Positions 8,701 through 17,923 of a stretch of 37,372 bases of DNA are shown here, in pieces (position 1 is the first letter of the stretch; every line of letters starts with the position of its first letter). The position numbers and the translations under genes were made by a program. The notes under the pieces are model-generated. The model saw nothing but the letters and a program-made list of their open reading frames with translations. It was not told where the DNA came from and did no database searches. The stretch comes from Zygnema cylindricum. Taxonomy: Eukaryota; Streptophyta; Zygnematophyceae; Zygnematales; Zygnemataceae. The stretch is from NCBI GenBank assembly GCA_037447655.1, contig JBBHKE010000349.1, forward strand, positions 320,284 through 357,655, read 5' to 3'.

Positions 8701-10513
8701 ACTTTGAAGATAGATTGACTTTCTTTGAAAAGACAAATTCAAATTGATAAATAGACATTGCAAGATACATTCACAATGATTAATTGACATTAAAAGATAA
8801 ATTCACATTAATATAACTGCTTGACAGCGACTAATTGTATTAGTTCCGATTTCCTTCCATGTTGTTTTAAACCACAATTTTATCACCCAAGCTTAAAACT
8901 TCTTTTATCCATTTAGAAGAAAATTTTAATCTTCAACTTGACAACTAATTGACATCAACTATTCATATCAATTCTAGTATTCCTCACCCACTCCCCTCCT
9001 CCTTCCCCGCCTTTCTCCTTTCTCCCTCTCCTTCTCCCTTTCTCTCGCCTTCTCCCTTCTCCTCCCTCTCTCTCCTCCTCGCCTTCTTCCTTTCACCCTC
9101 TCCCTCTCCCTCTCCCTCACTTTCCCCCTCTCCCTTGTCGTCCTCCTTTCGCCCTCTCCCTCTCCCTTCGCCCTCGCCCTCGCCTTCCTCCTCTCCCTCT
9201 CCCTCTCCCTCCCACCTGGTGCTGTCCCCACACCCACAGCCTCCCTTCCTGAGGCTCCTCCGGATTTTCCGGTTTTTTTTTGGATCTAGTGATGGTTGCC
9301 GTACAGTGGGAGCCACACGCGACAGATGTCACAACCTCCCTCTTCAGCGCCTCCACACGCTTGGGATCCCTGCAGATCATTGACTCAGATGCAGGGATGG
9401 GCTCAGATTGTGACACGTGGCATAAGCATGCAGCAAAATGACAAAAAAAATTACACGTGTGAGACAGATCTGGTCGTACCAGTGTCGACCCTGACGAGTG
9501 TGGATCACTTTTTGAGGAATGAAGTTTAATTTTCGGGTTTTGTTTGAAAGGAAAGTGAGAAAAAGTGGAGAATTGAGTTCAGTTTTAAGGTTCTCTAAAA
9601 GGAAAGGATGCAAAATGAGAAGATAAGTTCATTCTAAGGATTTTAAATAAAAGAAAAGGGGGCTAAAGTGGAAAATTGAGTTTATTTTCAAAGTTTTTTA
9701 AAAGGAAAAAATGCAAAATGAGAAGATAAGTTGAATTGTAATTTAAGTCTTGAAGGAAGTCAAGCAATCTTGGAAAATGAGTTTAACTTAGGAATTTTAA
9801 AAGAAAAAAATTGAGAAAATGGTAAGATTCTGTTTGGTGCAATATGGAAATTAAAGACAGCAACTGGTTTGAAAAACTCACAAATAAAATACTGTAGACT
9901 TGCATTTCTCCCCTCCTCCCTCATTCCCTATCCTTCTGTCCCCTTCCCACTCTACAAATGTCCCTGTCCTCTCCCTCTTCTTCTCGACTTCTCTCTACTT
10001 CCAATTCCCACTTCCTCTACCCTCCTCCCACTCTAGCACCTCCACCTCCCTCTCCCTCTCCCTCTCCCTCTCCCTCTCCCTCTCGACCACTCTACTTCCA
10101 AAATCCCACTCCCTCTCCCCTCCTCCCACTCCCTCGCACAGAAAACACCACGTGTCCAATCCAAAATTGACTTAATCTCACCTGCTATCTTCCTCCGTAC
10201 CATCTCCCAGCTGTCCGTACTCATTGGCTCCCCATGTGAACAGATTTCCGTCCGCTGTAACGGCCGCCGTATGCTGCAAACCGCATGCCACGTCGACAAT
10301 CCACGTGGCATTTCCTCCGGTCTCCCGGAAGCGGCTAGGCGGCACGCGCTGAGGCTGCCTCTGACAGCGCCACGTCCTCAAATCTCCACTTACTCCGCAC
10401 GTGTGAGAGGTTTGACCATTCGCGTTGAGGCCCCAAACGTACAAAGCGGTCATTTCAGGGCCACGTGGCGGCTCCGAAGCTAACTTGTCGTCATCGAGGA
10501 CGCCGAAAGCCAT
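3479..10513 (-). CDS. RCC1-repeat beta-propeller protein, nine exons
   Basis: This is a plant-type RCC1 family protein with the fold of a seven-bladed propeller; members act as exchange factors, photoreceptors or scaffolds, and its own partner is unknown. Exons inferred from GT-AG sites and phase: 10182-10513, 9216-9369, 8544-8591, 7761-7833, 6040-6211, 5475-5629, 4634-5062, 3662-3895, 3479-3536. Seven blade signatures are visible: VDVACGLQHTAAV, TSVACGSHCTATI, KQVALGGSHAAAV, THVACGEHHTAAV, RQVACG..HTCAV, TYVACGARHTLA and CHVAAGGGHSAVL, with WG.N..GQLG motifs between them. After the last blade comes an LCEF..LAEKI and ASRHGADSLLRWC region like the C-terminus of plant RCC1 proteins. The start is the ATG giving MAFGVLDDDK. 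The exons sum to 1655 nt, one short of a codon multiple, because of a frame break near 5503 in exon 6. Exon 7 carries low-complexity Ser/Pro insertions. The final 58-nt exon is the least certain. The gene may be functional with an assembly error, or a recent pseudogene. Confidence 0.88.
3592..3614. repeat. Poly(C) run in the last intron of the RCC1-like gene
   Basis: A run of 23 C residues inside a C/T-rich block (3545-3660), read as purine-rich on the sense strand. It lies within the 125-bp last intron. Such runs are prone to assembly error. Confidence 0.9.
3897..4195 (+). repeat. (GGGA)n array beside the exon 8 acceptor
   Basis: A nearly pure GGGA tetranucleotide array with GAGA interruptions. 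On the sense (minus) strand it is (TCCC)n and runs straight into the acceptor of RCC1 exon 8 (ccctccag at 3896). Long open frames of Gly-Arg-Glu or Pro-Ser-Leu across it are repeat artefacts. The plus strand holds many successive GGG runs and could form G-quadruplexes. Confidence 0.95.
4204..4238 (-). repeat. Decayed copy of the start of RCC1 exon 8 inside intron 7
   Basis: On the minus strand tgtgtgggagaggtgtgg, followed by a region ending tcggcc, matches the beginning of exon 8 (tgtgtgggagaggtgtgt at 3894 downwards). It lies about 340 bp upstream in the same intron, on the far side of the GGGA array. It looks like a local duplication of the exon start that has lost its role. Confidence 0.6.
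4260..4633. repeat. T-rich and (CT)n tracts at the donor end of RCC1 intron 7
   Basis: T/G homopolymer-rich sequence (4270-4440) is followed by a CT/CCCT tract (4530-4632) reaching the exon 7 donor. On the sense strand the CT part is purine-rich (GAGAGGG), complementary to the pyrimidine array at the other end of this intron. Confidence 0.85.
4735..4860. repeat. Low-complexity insertion inside RCC1 exon 7
   Basis: Between the sixth-blade HTLA motif and the next strand with GLVGWGDNGCGQ lies a CCCTCT/GGGAGA block. It reads in frame as a Ser/Pro/Leu-rich then Gly-rich segment of about 37 residues. No GT donor of usual quality exists at its 5' edge, so I treat it as coding expansion. A non-canonical intron ending at the tgcag near 4719 is the alternative. 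A second Ser/Pro block lies earlier in the exon (about 4935-5010). Confidence 0.6.
5070..5425. repeat. (GA)n/(GGGA)n tract in RCC1 intron 6
   Basis: Most of this 412-bp intron is purine-rich on the plus strand, so pyrimidine-rich in the transcript, up to the acceptor ccctcag at 5063. The donor end (5440-5474) is the reverse: CT on plus and purine in the transcript. Confidence 0.9.
5668..5945. repeat. (GA)n/(GGGA)n tract in RCC1 intron 5
   Basis: A GA run followed by GGGA/GGGC units that make a long pyrimidine tract on the sense strand upstream of the exon 6 acceptor. Sub-repeats of the form agttaaggacggagggagg occur near 5846 and 5864. Confidence 0.9.
5955..6020. repeat. 11-bp minisatellite (acggacaaaaa)n
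   Basis: About six copies of an 11-bp unit of the form acggacaaaaa with small changes, lying 20 bp inside intron 5 from the exon 5 donor (gtgagt at 6039). Confidence 0.85.
6211..6745. repeat. Array of CCACGTGG-centred units ending at the exon 5 acceptor
   Basis: Eight degenerate units of 54-85 bp. Each has a palindromic gccacgtggc core, and most carry an (a)ccctaaaaacg(c)caaaa segment. Exact CCACGTGG occurs at 6293, 6372, 6455, 6522, 6576, 6652 and 6737. The eighth core is a CCATGTGG variant at 6215, which forms the real exon 5 acceptor (catggcag, exon from 6211). CACGTG is the plant G-box, but here the array is intronic, so a promoter role is not implied. Confidence 0.8.
6780..6875. repeat. 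(GA)n tract in RCC1 intron 4
   Basis: A GA/GGGA purine tract on the plus strand, pyrimidine-rich in the transcript, in the middle of the 1549-bp intron 4. Confidence 0.9.
6905..7758. repeat. About 220-bp degenerate tandem repeats in RCC1 intron 4
   Basis: A recurring block with anchor words cagaaacataa, ttgcaccataatta and gcgtggataaatttagg appears near 6910, 7121, 7246, 7471 and 7722. The best pair (7246 and 7471) shares about 220 bp. The last partial unit ends exactly at the exon 4 donor (7760), so the repeat begins immediately after the splice site in the transcript. Confidence 0.75.
7845..7983. repeat. 16-bp minisatellite beside the exon 4 acceptor
   Basis: Nine copies of acaaatcagg with variable A/G spacers (period 15-17 bp). 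On the sense strand each unit reads cctgatttgt with a pyrimidine spacer. CTGAT fits the plant branch-point consensus CTRAY, so the array is nine branch-point/pyrimidine-tract-like units directly upstream of the exon 4 acceptor. The nearest candidate branch A is 16 nt from the AG. Confidence 0.85.
8150..8218. repeat. (GA)n tract in RCC1 intron 3
   Basis: A GA microsatellite with GGGA interruptions; pyrimidine-rich in the transcript. Confidence 0.9.
8382..8424. repeat. (TCTCC)n pentanucleotide repeat
   Basis: About eight tandem tctcc/cctct units near the donor end of RCC1 intron 3. They are purine-rich (GGAGA) in the transcript. Confidence 0.9.
8985..9214. repeat. CT-rich tract at the donor end of RCC1 intron 2
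   Basis: A dense CT/CCCT/TTCC tract starting right at the exon 2 donor (gtggga at 9215). It is purine-rich on the sense strand, which is why Glu/Arg/Gly-rich open frames run through it. Confidence 0.9.
9540..9800. repeat. Degenerate A/G-rich repeats in RCC1 intron 1
   Basis: The unit aaaaggaaa..atgcaaaatgagaagataagtt occurs at about 9597 and 9699, with shorter relatives at 9545, 9650 and 9785. It is pyrimidine-rich on the sense strand and lies on the acceptor side of intron 1. Confidence 0.7.
9900..10135. repeat. CT-rich tract at the donor side of RCC1 intron 1
   Basis: A CTCCCT-rich block including a run of ccctct hexamers at about 10048-10085. It is purine-rich in the transcript and lies just downstream of the exon 1 donor (gtgaga at 10181). 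Confidence 0.9.
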
Positions 10514-12120
10514 AGGTTAGAGTGCAACGTGGCCGCACCAGAGGAGAGTTAGTGATTCAGCGTGAGATTTTTCGAACAGTGGAAAAGTTCAGTTTCGGCA
10601 TAGAATAGCACTTTAGATAATGTCGGTCGAACGATTTTAAATTTTTATTCCTTTAGTATTTTGTGCGTAGATTCCGTGCGGAAATCGCACAAAAAAGTGC
10701 TGGAATTCCGAAAAGGTGGAAGCTATTTTCGCCTCTTTTTTTTTTTTTTGCTATTTTCGCCTCTTTTGTATATTAGATCCGAAATTGTATTTGTTGCCCC
10801 TTCTCCGTACCATAAGTACCAGCGGCATAATTTTAGAACCGAGCAAATGAAAATTGTCGGTGGTACGCAGAGGCGCAAAAAGACAAAACGTCAAGATTCA
10901 CAATTTTCGCAAAAAGAAAGTGGACATGTAAAAAATGTCAGAGCCGTTAGATACAAGTAAAACACAATTCATAATTGTACAAACCATTGAAAAATTATTC
11001 ATGCTGCATTCTTAAACAAGAATTTAGCTTTTACAAAACTATTCAAAATTTGCCTTTATTCCTAAATGTCTATTTCAACATGATTTCAAGGATAGGAAAT
11101 AGCCTTGAGAGTTGTATACCCTAGGTAAGGAGAAGTAAGAGCCTCACTTTAATGGCGTGTTAGACAACCACTCATACAAATCTGACATAAAAGGACAACA
11201 CAGGATGCGATTGGGCCACCTTTACTGTTGTCACGTGAGAGCTTTGGACAACTTGCTACGAGTTTGTTGTTTCCAAACAAATTTGTCGTCGAGGTTCTTT
11301 CTCTAGTATAGGATTTTCAAGTCCATGTCTCTATCTCTTTTGCCTCCTTCATCTATGCATTAAAGTTTACTTTCTTGATTTGATTTTAATGACGCCTTGA
11401 GGTGATCGCAATCAAGGAGATTTTGACAGAAAGTATTTTAAATGGAGCTAATTTTAGAGCCACAAATATTGAAAAATCAAGGTTGCAGGACTGTAAACGT
11501 AATTGTCTGGCGTCTTTTCATACTCTCAAATTAGGAGGCCAAATTGTACTATTGAAGCAGTTGTTCTTGTACAAATATTTTGTCGATTTCAAAATTTGAT
11601 TAGTCAATGACTTAATGGTGGTTTGTGATTTGCGGATCTTTAAGCTGTTTCTTTCTTATGCCAATGTGAAATAAAACACCTGTCTGGTATCAACAATCTT
11701 CAGTTTGGGAAAGCTCAGTTAAAAAGAAAAAACAAAAAAAAAAACAGTCTTCAGTCAAGACAAAGAGTCGTCAAGTCAAGACAAAGATTTTGAAAAAAAA
11801 CGAAACTTATCAAGATCAACCAACAGTTTCAAGTAGAGGCAGAAAAAAGGTAGGTGTATTAGATAAGTCCACAAAACTTGAAAAAAAAAACTGCTTAAAT
11901 AAATAACTGCTCTAATGTCGGAATAATTTATATTTTGCAATAATAAACAAAACCAAAACTGCCCCTATTCACCCAAGGTGGAAAAAAATTACATGACACA
12001 AAGGCAATAGTACAAATTTAAACCGTCCGATTACAAAATAAAAAAGTGATTGATTCACCACTAAGTAAAAATCGTGACTGAAACAACACTCGTTCTAAGG
12101 CTAAAGTTTATCACCTCATT
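10514..12120. other. Intergenic region between CCB1 and the RCC1-like gene
   Basis: This should hold the promoter and 5' UTR of the RCC1-like gene and the 3' UTR of CCB1, both on the minus strand. I find no convincing TATA box or further exon. Open frames at 10661-10960 and 11402-11599 have no recognisable motif. Confidence 0.5.
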
Positions 12121-15100
12121 TTACTCCAGAATTCCCTTTACATAAATCATTCCTTTTTCCATTAATGCAAGTTCTTTCCTCATTCTTTCCACTTCAGCGT
12201 CATCTCCTTGAACAACAACGTCAGCCGTCGATTCATCATCGGAAACGACCATTTTCACTTTAATTTCTTCCTTTCGAGAAGCCTTTGTCCAATAGTATAT
12301 TCCTCTGCAAAAGCATCAGAAGAGAGAGATAGAGACGGTGAGAGAGAGCAAGAGAGAGAGTTTAAAGATAGGGGGGCGAGAGAGAGGGAGAGAGAGAGAG
12401 AGAGATAAAGAGAGAGAGAGGGGGAGAGAGAAAGAGAAAGAGAGAGAGATTAATGTACACATGAACAACTAGCGACCACTGCTAAAGAAAAACAGTTGCA
12501 GATTACAAATAATCACAAATGTATGCCACATTGTTAAAAATACAAAAAAAGAGGGAAGAGAGGGAGAGGGAGGAGGGAGAGAGGGAGAGGGAGGGGGAGA
12601 GGGAGAGGGAGAGAGAGAGGGAGAGAGAGAGAGAGATTTTTTTAAAAGGTTTTTGAAAGTACTTCCCCAAACCAACGATGCACACCGCAGATTCTCTAAT
12701 GACAGTAATTGTGTTAAAAATATATGCTTTTGTCCTGACTCCAATGACAATAATGGCGATGAAAACATGTGTTTTTTGTCCTTTCGCTAAGGACAATGAT
12801 GTTGATGACAAAATATTTCATTTGTCCTTCATCGAATAACAAAAATGATAATAAGAATATATGTTTGCATCTATTGAAAATTTCAAGAAGGATTATGCCA
12901 CACAGTCTCCTCTAGATTCAAAAAATATTCAAAAAGTAAAGCAATGTACCTACTACAAGGTCCATATTTGACATCAAAAGCCTACCAGGTCATTATAAAT
13001 TTCTTCAACATGTCCACTAAATTGGCCTTAAAATACATAAGCCGTCAAATATAAGACGAAAATATGAAAAAAAAGGTGGTGTTGAAAAATACACTGTTCG
13101 TCGCTATTAGAGTCAACAACCCTACTTCAGTCATTATGCACTTTTGACCAAAAATCGGAAAACAGAATTGACAACCTAATGGAAGGAATGGAAAACAATT
13201 ACCCATATGTCACACTAAATTTCATTTCAACGGGAAAAATCTCAACACTTTCGGTAATGAACAATACTTTTGAGAGTTCTTCCCATTAAAATATCCAGTT
13301 AAGAGTTATTGAAATAATCGTAATCACAAAAAGTCTAGTGACAGAAAAATGAATGGACTGGTTAGGTAGGTGGGAAAGACAGATTGGTGAGGGAGTGAGG
13401 GGATAGCAGTGGAAGGGAAAATATTCCAATGTTGGAAAAATGGAACACAACAAGGGAGAGAAAGTGTAAAATTTTACGAAAAATAAAATAACGCAAAGGT
13501 AAGTCACTGTAAGAAACACAAACTAGTAAATATATAACTCTGTCCCTGGGGAAACTTTTCAACTCCGGGTTTTACCGAGATGAAAATGAAGTCTTTGTAG
13601 AAAGTACTAATTTTACTAACAATTGAATGGAGTAGAAGATAAACATGAACATGGAAGGACTGTCCTTCTTGTCATCTGGTCCATATTCAAATAGGAAAAC
13701 TATCGATCATTATATTACCGACAAAACGGTGAAGAGACTCATGTGTACGAACCGAAGCACCATAAGGGAACCCTACAACACCATTGACGATGCTCGTGCA
13801 CTTCCTCAACAATCTCGCCCCATCAATAAGTTATTTTTTGTTAAAATTGGAAGGACTTTATATACCAAGTCAATTAAAACTTCGTTTCAAGATTTTTACC
13901 GAAGTCAGGGATAGTGATGGAAGGACAAGTGGGTCATATACAGGGTAACATAACCAAAATATTAGAGTGTTGTGTCTCGGTAGCTATTTGCCAATAATCT
14001 TTTTTTGATCTACCGATAACCAATATATTGGTCCTGTATATTGGTAAAGGAATTATCGCGATAAAAAACCGATATACTGCGATGAATCACAGGTAAAGAT
14101 CGGGCCCGATAACTATCGGCGATAACTGTAAGGTTCAGACCGTACACTTGTACGGACGCCATGACGTGGCATGCCATACTATATAATGTGTCAATTTAAT
14201 ACAATATAGTCTATGATATAGTATACTACACTTATCGGCGATAAAAAGTTTGTTGGTTCCAGAGAGATATAGCGGAACCCCTCACCGTTCGAAAACCAAT
14301 AATTATCGGTATCGGGTATATCGCGATAAGTTTTGACCCGATACAAAACACTACAAAATATGACCAAAAATTGCAAGTGAGAATTTGCCTACAGTCATAA
14401 TAATGGTTGTGATAAGGTAAGGCAGAGAAAAACTTACGAGAGAGGGCTGAGGACAGTCAACCAATACCAGTTTTCTCCAACGTCAGGGACAGTAATAGTA
14501 AGAACAAGTGCTATGCTGGCAAGACTCAGTAGGGAGCAAAAAACCAAAAAGGATGCTTGGCTTCGGCTGGGAGTTAAAATTCCTTCAAAACTGCATAACA
14601 GAAAATACAACCTTTAAGATGCATCAGGTCCCCCTCATGAAGAAGCTGTTAATTTTGTGCTCACAAAAACATGTTGCCATGAAGGATTATGCCTGAGAAG
14701 TTTTTACAAAGGATCACAGAATTTATTGCCATTAAGAATTATGCATACGAAATTTTTAAAAACGTCACAAATTTTTTAGCCATAAAAGATTGTGCAGAAG
14801 ACAACAATGTTAAACAGGCAGTCTGCAAACAATGTAAAAAGAGGCCAAAACTGATTTTGTCCCTCTGAAAAAACCCGCAGCTGAACTGTTTAAAGCAAAA
14901 CATACCCACTTCTTCATCTTGAAGATGCTAAAGCAGCCTTCCTCCTCATACAAATTTCTTTGGATACTACAGTATAATGCCCATCGCTATAAGAGTTCAT
15001 CACGCTAATTCAAGTGAGTGTTTTTTGAAATAGCACTGTTTAGTGAAGTGGCCCATAATGAGCCACGTGGCAAAGCATGATATAGTGTAGTTGATTCTAA

Positions 15101-16804
15101 TAAAGTGTTAACATTAAAAATTAACTAACTTTAATAGCGATAGGCAGTATACCTCCAACCACATAACCTGACCTGGTCTAACAATGCAAGAAATGACACT
15201 GGCTATTGCTACTAGTGTAGAAGAATCATTAGTATTAAAGTGAAATAGTGCCAAGAATACGAATTTCATGCATAGTGATGTGGCCAATTGTGGTCCGATC
15301 CCTTAAATAAGAAAAAAAAAACACTACTGACTTTACAAAATAGTCGCAACTGAATTAGTGTTATTAACAATAATAGCGATGGGCAGTGTAACAACCACCC
15401 AGAGAAAAATAATGCACAAAAATCAAAGCACTTACGTCACTACTTCGCCTCTGTCAGCAACTTTGTAGTTATTTCGAGTAAAAAACGACGTAATCTCTCC
15501 AGCAACAGTATTTAACGGCTTCGCATTTGGCTTAGCAGGGCCATCCACAAGAAACGTTTTTTTGACAATCTGAACATTGTGTCCAAACAAAAAAAATGAC
15601 ATCATCACAAACACAACTTGGGTGACTAGAACCAGACAGGTTTTAGAATGCGATATCATTCTCTAAGCAAAACATGAAGCATAACATATTCTTGGCATAA
15701 AAAATACATCAATTTGTACATAAATTTTTAAAAATCTTTGATGTTTTCCTCGTAGTATGCTGAATTCAGCTTCAAAATACCCTTATCAGTTCTAATAATA
15801 AGCTTTATTAAAAGAAGCCAGATGGTACCATCTGAGTACATGATAGGAATAAAAAGGCAAAATAAAAGTAAAAAATGACACACAAGACCAAACAACAAAA
15901 AAAAGAAAATCCCTGCGGATACGACAAACAATAAGGACGAAGAAAAAGAAGACGACAAAAGATACGATTAAAAACTAAAGGTCAGAATTATAGCTTAGTG
16001 TATTGTTTACAAATTGAACTAAGTGAAAACTTACAGGTTAGAATGAAACAAAAAACCGGTTTATAAAGCCAGAGTTATAAGGTAATTATACATATGCGAT
16101 TACTAACGATACTGGCCTGCAATCACTGTATCGTACGTAATAAATGTACTTTTAATAAAAAAACAGCTTTCTGTACTCATACTAAAATTACTGCCCCAGT
16201 AACACCAGTTGCAAGGCCCACATAATACTAAATCCCATATTAAAAAAAAATGTTGACAGAAATTTATTGTGGTCATACTTTTTGACGTATAATTCCCCGA
16301 TTAAAAAACATTGTTGACAGAAATATATGGTCATACCTTCGATTTTGTGGAGCGTTTAATGAGTGACCAAACTCCGGGAACTGATAAAATGAAGAGTCCA
16401 AGAGAGGTATAATAACTAGCTTGAGAATAAGAAGTACCTTCTGCTATGGCTGGAAAAACTAAGGCTGCAGAACTAAGTAAAGTGAAGGGAGCAGTTGAAG
16501 GACTTTCCATTTTTTCCATTTTTTCCATTTCATCGGACCCTTCTTCCCTTTGATATCCAGAAACAGTACAGCTATTCTCACCAGAACTAGACAAAGGGTC
16601 TGCTTCTGACGCTTTACACGTGTGAGGTCGCTGTTCCTGAGCTCTCACAAGAGCTCTACTTTTTATTCTCTGAGAATGACCTAGGTGAGAAGTGAGAGGA
16701 AAAGAACGAGAGGTAGAGAAAGAAGACGGCAATAAGGAGGAATTGGTAGAATAGGAGGATGTAAGGATGCCGACATGACTGCAAGGAGATATAGAGGTAG
16801 CCAT
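12121..16804 (-). CDS. CCB1: CCB1, cytochrome b6 heme ci attachment factor, four exons
   Basis: CCB1 is a chloroplast membrane factor of the CCB pathway that covalently attaches heme ci to cytochrome b6 on the stromal side of the thylakoid, for cytochrome b6f assembly. Exons 16337-16804, 15436-15569, 14438-14590 and 12121-12304 join in phase (468+134+153+184 = 939 nt) to give 312 residues. Diagnostic parts: SYYTSLGLFILSVPGVWSLI before KRSTKSK (end of exon 1), VAGEITSFFTRNNYK and DRGE (exon 2), FEG, PSRSQA and LTITVPDVGENWYW (exon 3), and IYYWTKASRKEEIKVK with VQGDD (exon 4). The Ser/Thr-rich, acid-poor N-terminus is a good chloroplast transit peptide. Hydrophobic segments lie before and after the exon 1/2 junction, in exon 3 and at WYWLTVLSPL. 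Introns are 767, 845 and 2133 bp with GTATGA, GTAAGT and GTAAGT donors. Exon 1 has a 9-bp tandem repeat encoding MEKMEKMES. The gene appears intact. Confidence 0.94.
12335..12640. repeat. (GA)n tracts near the CCB1 exon 4 acceptor
   Basis: Two GA/GGGA blocks (about 12335-12450 and 12550-12637) are pyrimidine-rich on the sense strand and lie just upstream of the exon 4 acceptor (ttttgcag, exon from 12304). The intervening 80 bp is unique. Confidence 0.9.
13963..14353. mobile_element. hAT-like MITE in CCB1 intron 3
   Basis: A 391-bp non-autonomous element. The left end is tagagtgttgtgtctcgg; the right end, reverse-complemented, is tagtgttttgtatcggg. The ends are related imperfect inverted repeats. 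Perfect 8-bp direct repeats caaaatat flank it (13955-13962 and 14354-14361), as expected of hAT target duplication. The interior has several tatcgcgata or atcggcgata words in both halves, like hAT subterminal motifs. No transposase is encoded. Confidence 0.8.
14970..15153. mobile_element. Small inverted-repeat element (family 1, copy C)
   Basis: The left end tataatgcccatcgctataa (about 14971) and right end taatagcgataggcagtata (about 15134) form an imperfect terminal inverted repeat. The interior includes agtggcccataatgagccac, itself a near-palindrome. It lies in CCB1 intron 2. Ends are estimated by eye. Confidence 0.6.
15194..15382. mobile_element. Small inverted-repeat element (family 1, copy E)
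   Basis: The right end taatagcgatgggcagtgta (15363-15382) is a full match to the family motif. The left end near 15194 (gacactggctattgctacta) is a diverged version. It lies in CCB1 intron 2 next to copy C. Confidence 0.45.
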
Positions 16805-16885
16805 GGATTCTCTCTTCTACTTAGCTTGAATGAAATAGCTGCTAAAGGTCTTCAGCTTGCTTGCTCATAGAAGCTTGAAACTGGA

Positions 16886-16900
16886 CAGTGTGTATATATT
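16886..16900 (-). promoter_or_regulatory. Possible TATA box of CCB1
   Basis: On the minus strand aaatatatacacac lies 80-95 bp upstream of the CCB1 ATG (16804), a plausible spacing for a TATA box with a short 5' UTR. Only the motif and its position support it. Confidence 0.35.
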
Positions 16901-16904
16901 TACT

Positions 16905-17920
16905 TAATTGGTAAACTGATTATCCGTACGCTATTACTGAGGGTCATAGCCAATAATATAGTATTTGTTAAAGAATTCGTACGATTAGACAAATATCTGT
17001 ACTAATACTTACGGCGATTATCTTACAATTTTCTGTACAAATGCAGCGATATTGATCAGTATCTAGCGGATGGATATTTACCTGTTGTAGAGTTTACAAG
17101 GTTTTGTGAAAGAATAGGCGCCACGAAGACAACCGAATTACGGGAGGATAATCGAAATAAAGAAAGGTGAAGGGAACTTAGTCAATTACAGTAACGCATT
17201 ACCGATTTAGTGAATTTTCACATATTGAAACACCCCCGTCACAACTTTTAAGCCAATAATCGGGGGTAATCTCACAGAATCTGGACAAGTTACTGAATTA
17301 CTCAAACGACGTTACTCAAGTACCCACTTACTGGCTTATTGGTTGGTTCCTGTACAAAAATAAGTACGATTCGTACTCTTCTCGGCACAGTCACTGCTCA
17401 CTATTGTTGCTCTCGGCCAGGTTTGCGCCGAAACTGTGTGAAATAGAACTGAACTGGTTTCCCGCCAGATCGGTTTCACTAATTCGCTACAGTACAGTAC
17501 AAAAACTCTTTAAACCGGCATGGCTCGGTTGATCGTTTTGGAAAATAGTCAAACCCAGTTAGAACCGATATATGGTTGTACGGGTGTAAGGTACACTAAA
17601 CTATAGAGCTACACTAAATAAATGTAATTAAAGCACAACCTCTCGTTCTACGAAATTAGGACAAATAGCACGCTAAATTTGACGGAACCTGATTTACAGG
17701 CTTATTTTAGCGTTTTAGGTTCTCTAAGGGATTTGGACGGTTAAACGGTCTGAACCGTACAGCTCGGCAGAAACCAACGGTTCGATTTTGTTTGCAAATC
17801 TTAATTCCTTTTTCGAAACGAACCGTTCGCTTTGGTCCACACGGAACAGAGCCGAACCGAACCGAACCGGGCCGAGGGCTAACAGTCACGAGTCACGACA
17901 ATCGCTGGCCAGTACGGGAG
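16905..17920. other. Intergenic region with CGTAC and ACCGAACCG words
   Basis: No gene is seen. The stretch has many copies of cgtac and degenerate ccgaaccg-type words (17700-17880). The 60-codon minus frame there is Arg/Phe/Pro-rich because of those words. Confidence 0.5.
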
Positions 17921-17923
17921 TAA

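Noticed and set aside
9117-9215. Extension of RCC1 exon 2 into the Gly/Arg-rich reading
   Set aside because: The donor gtggga at 9215 and the in-phase next exon (SDNLPRLFLGAF) fit better; the extension reads only the purine tract.
13645-13914. 89-codon ORF in CCB1 intron 3, opposite strand
   Set aside because: No recognisable motif, no splice context and within random ORF length for this composition.
17707-17889. 60-codon minus-strand ORF with Arg/Phe/Gly repeats
   Set aside because: It reflects the repeated ccgaaccg word; no homology is recognisable.
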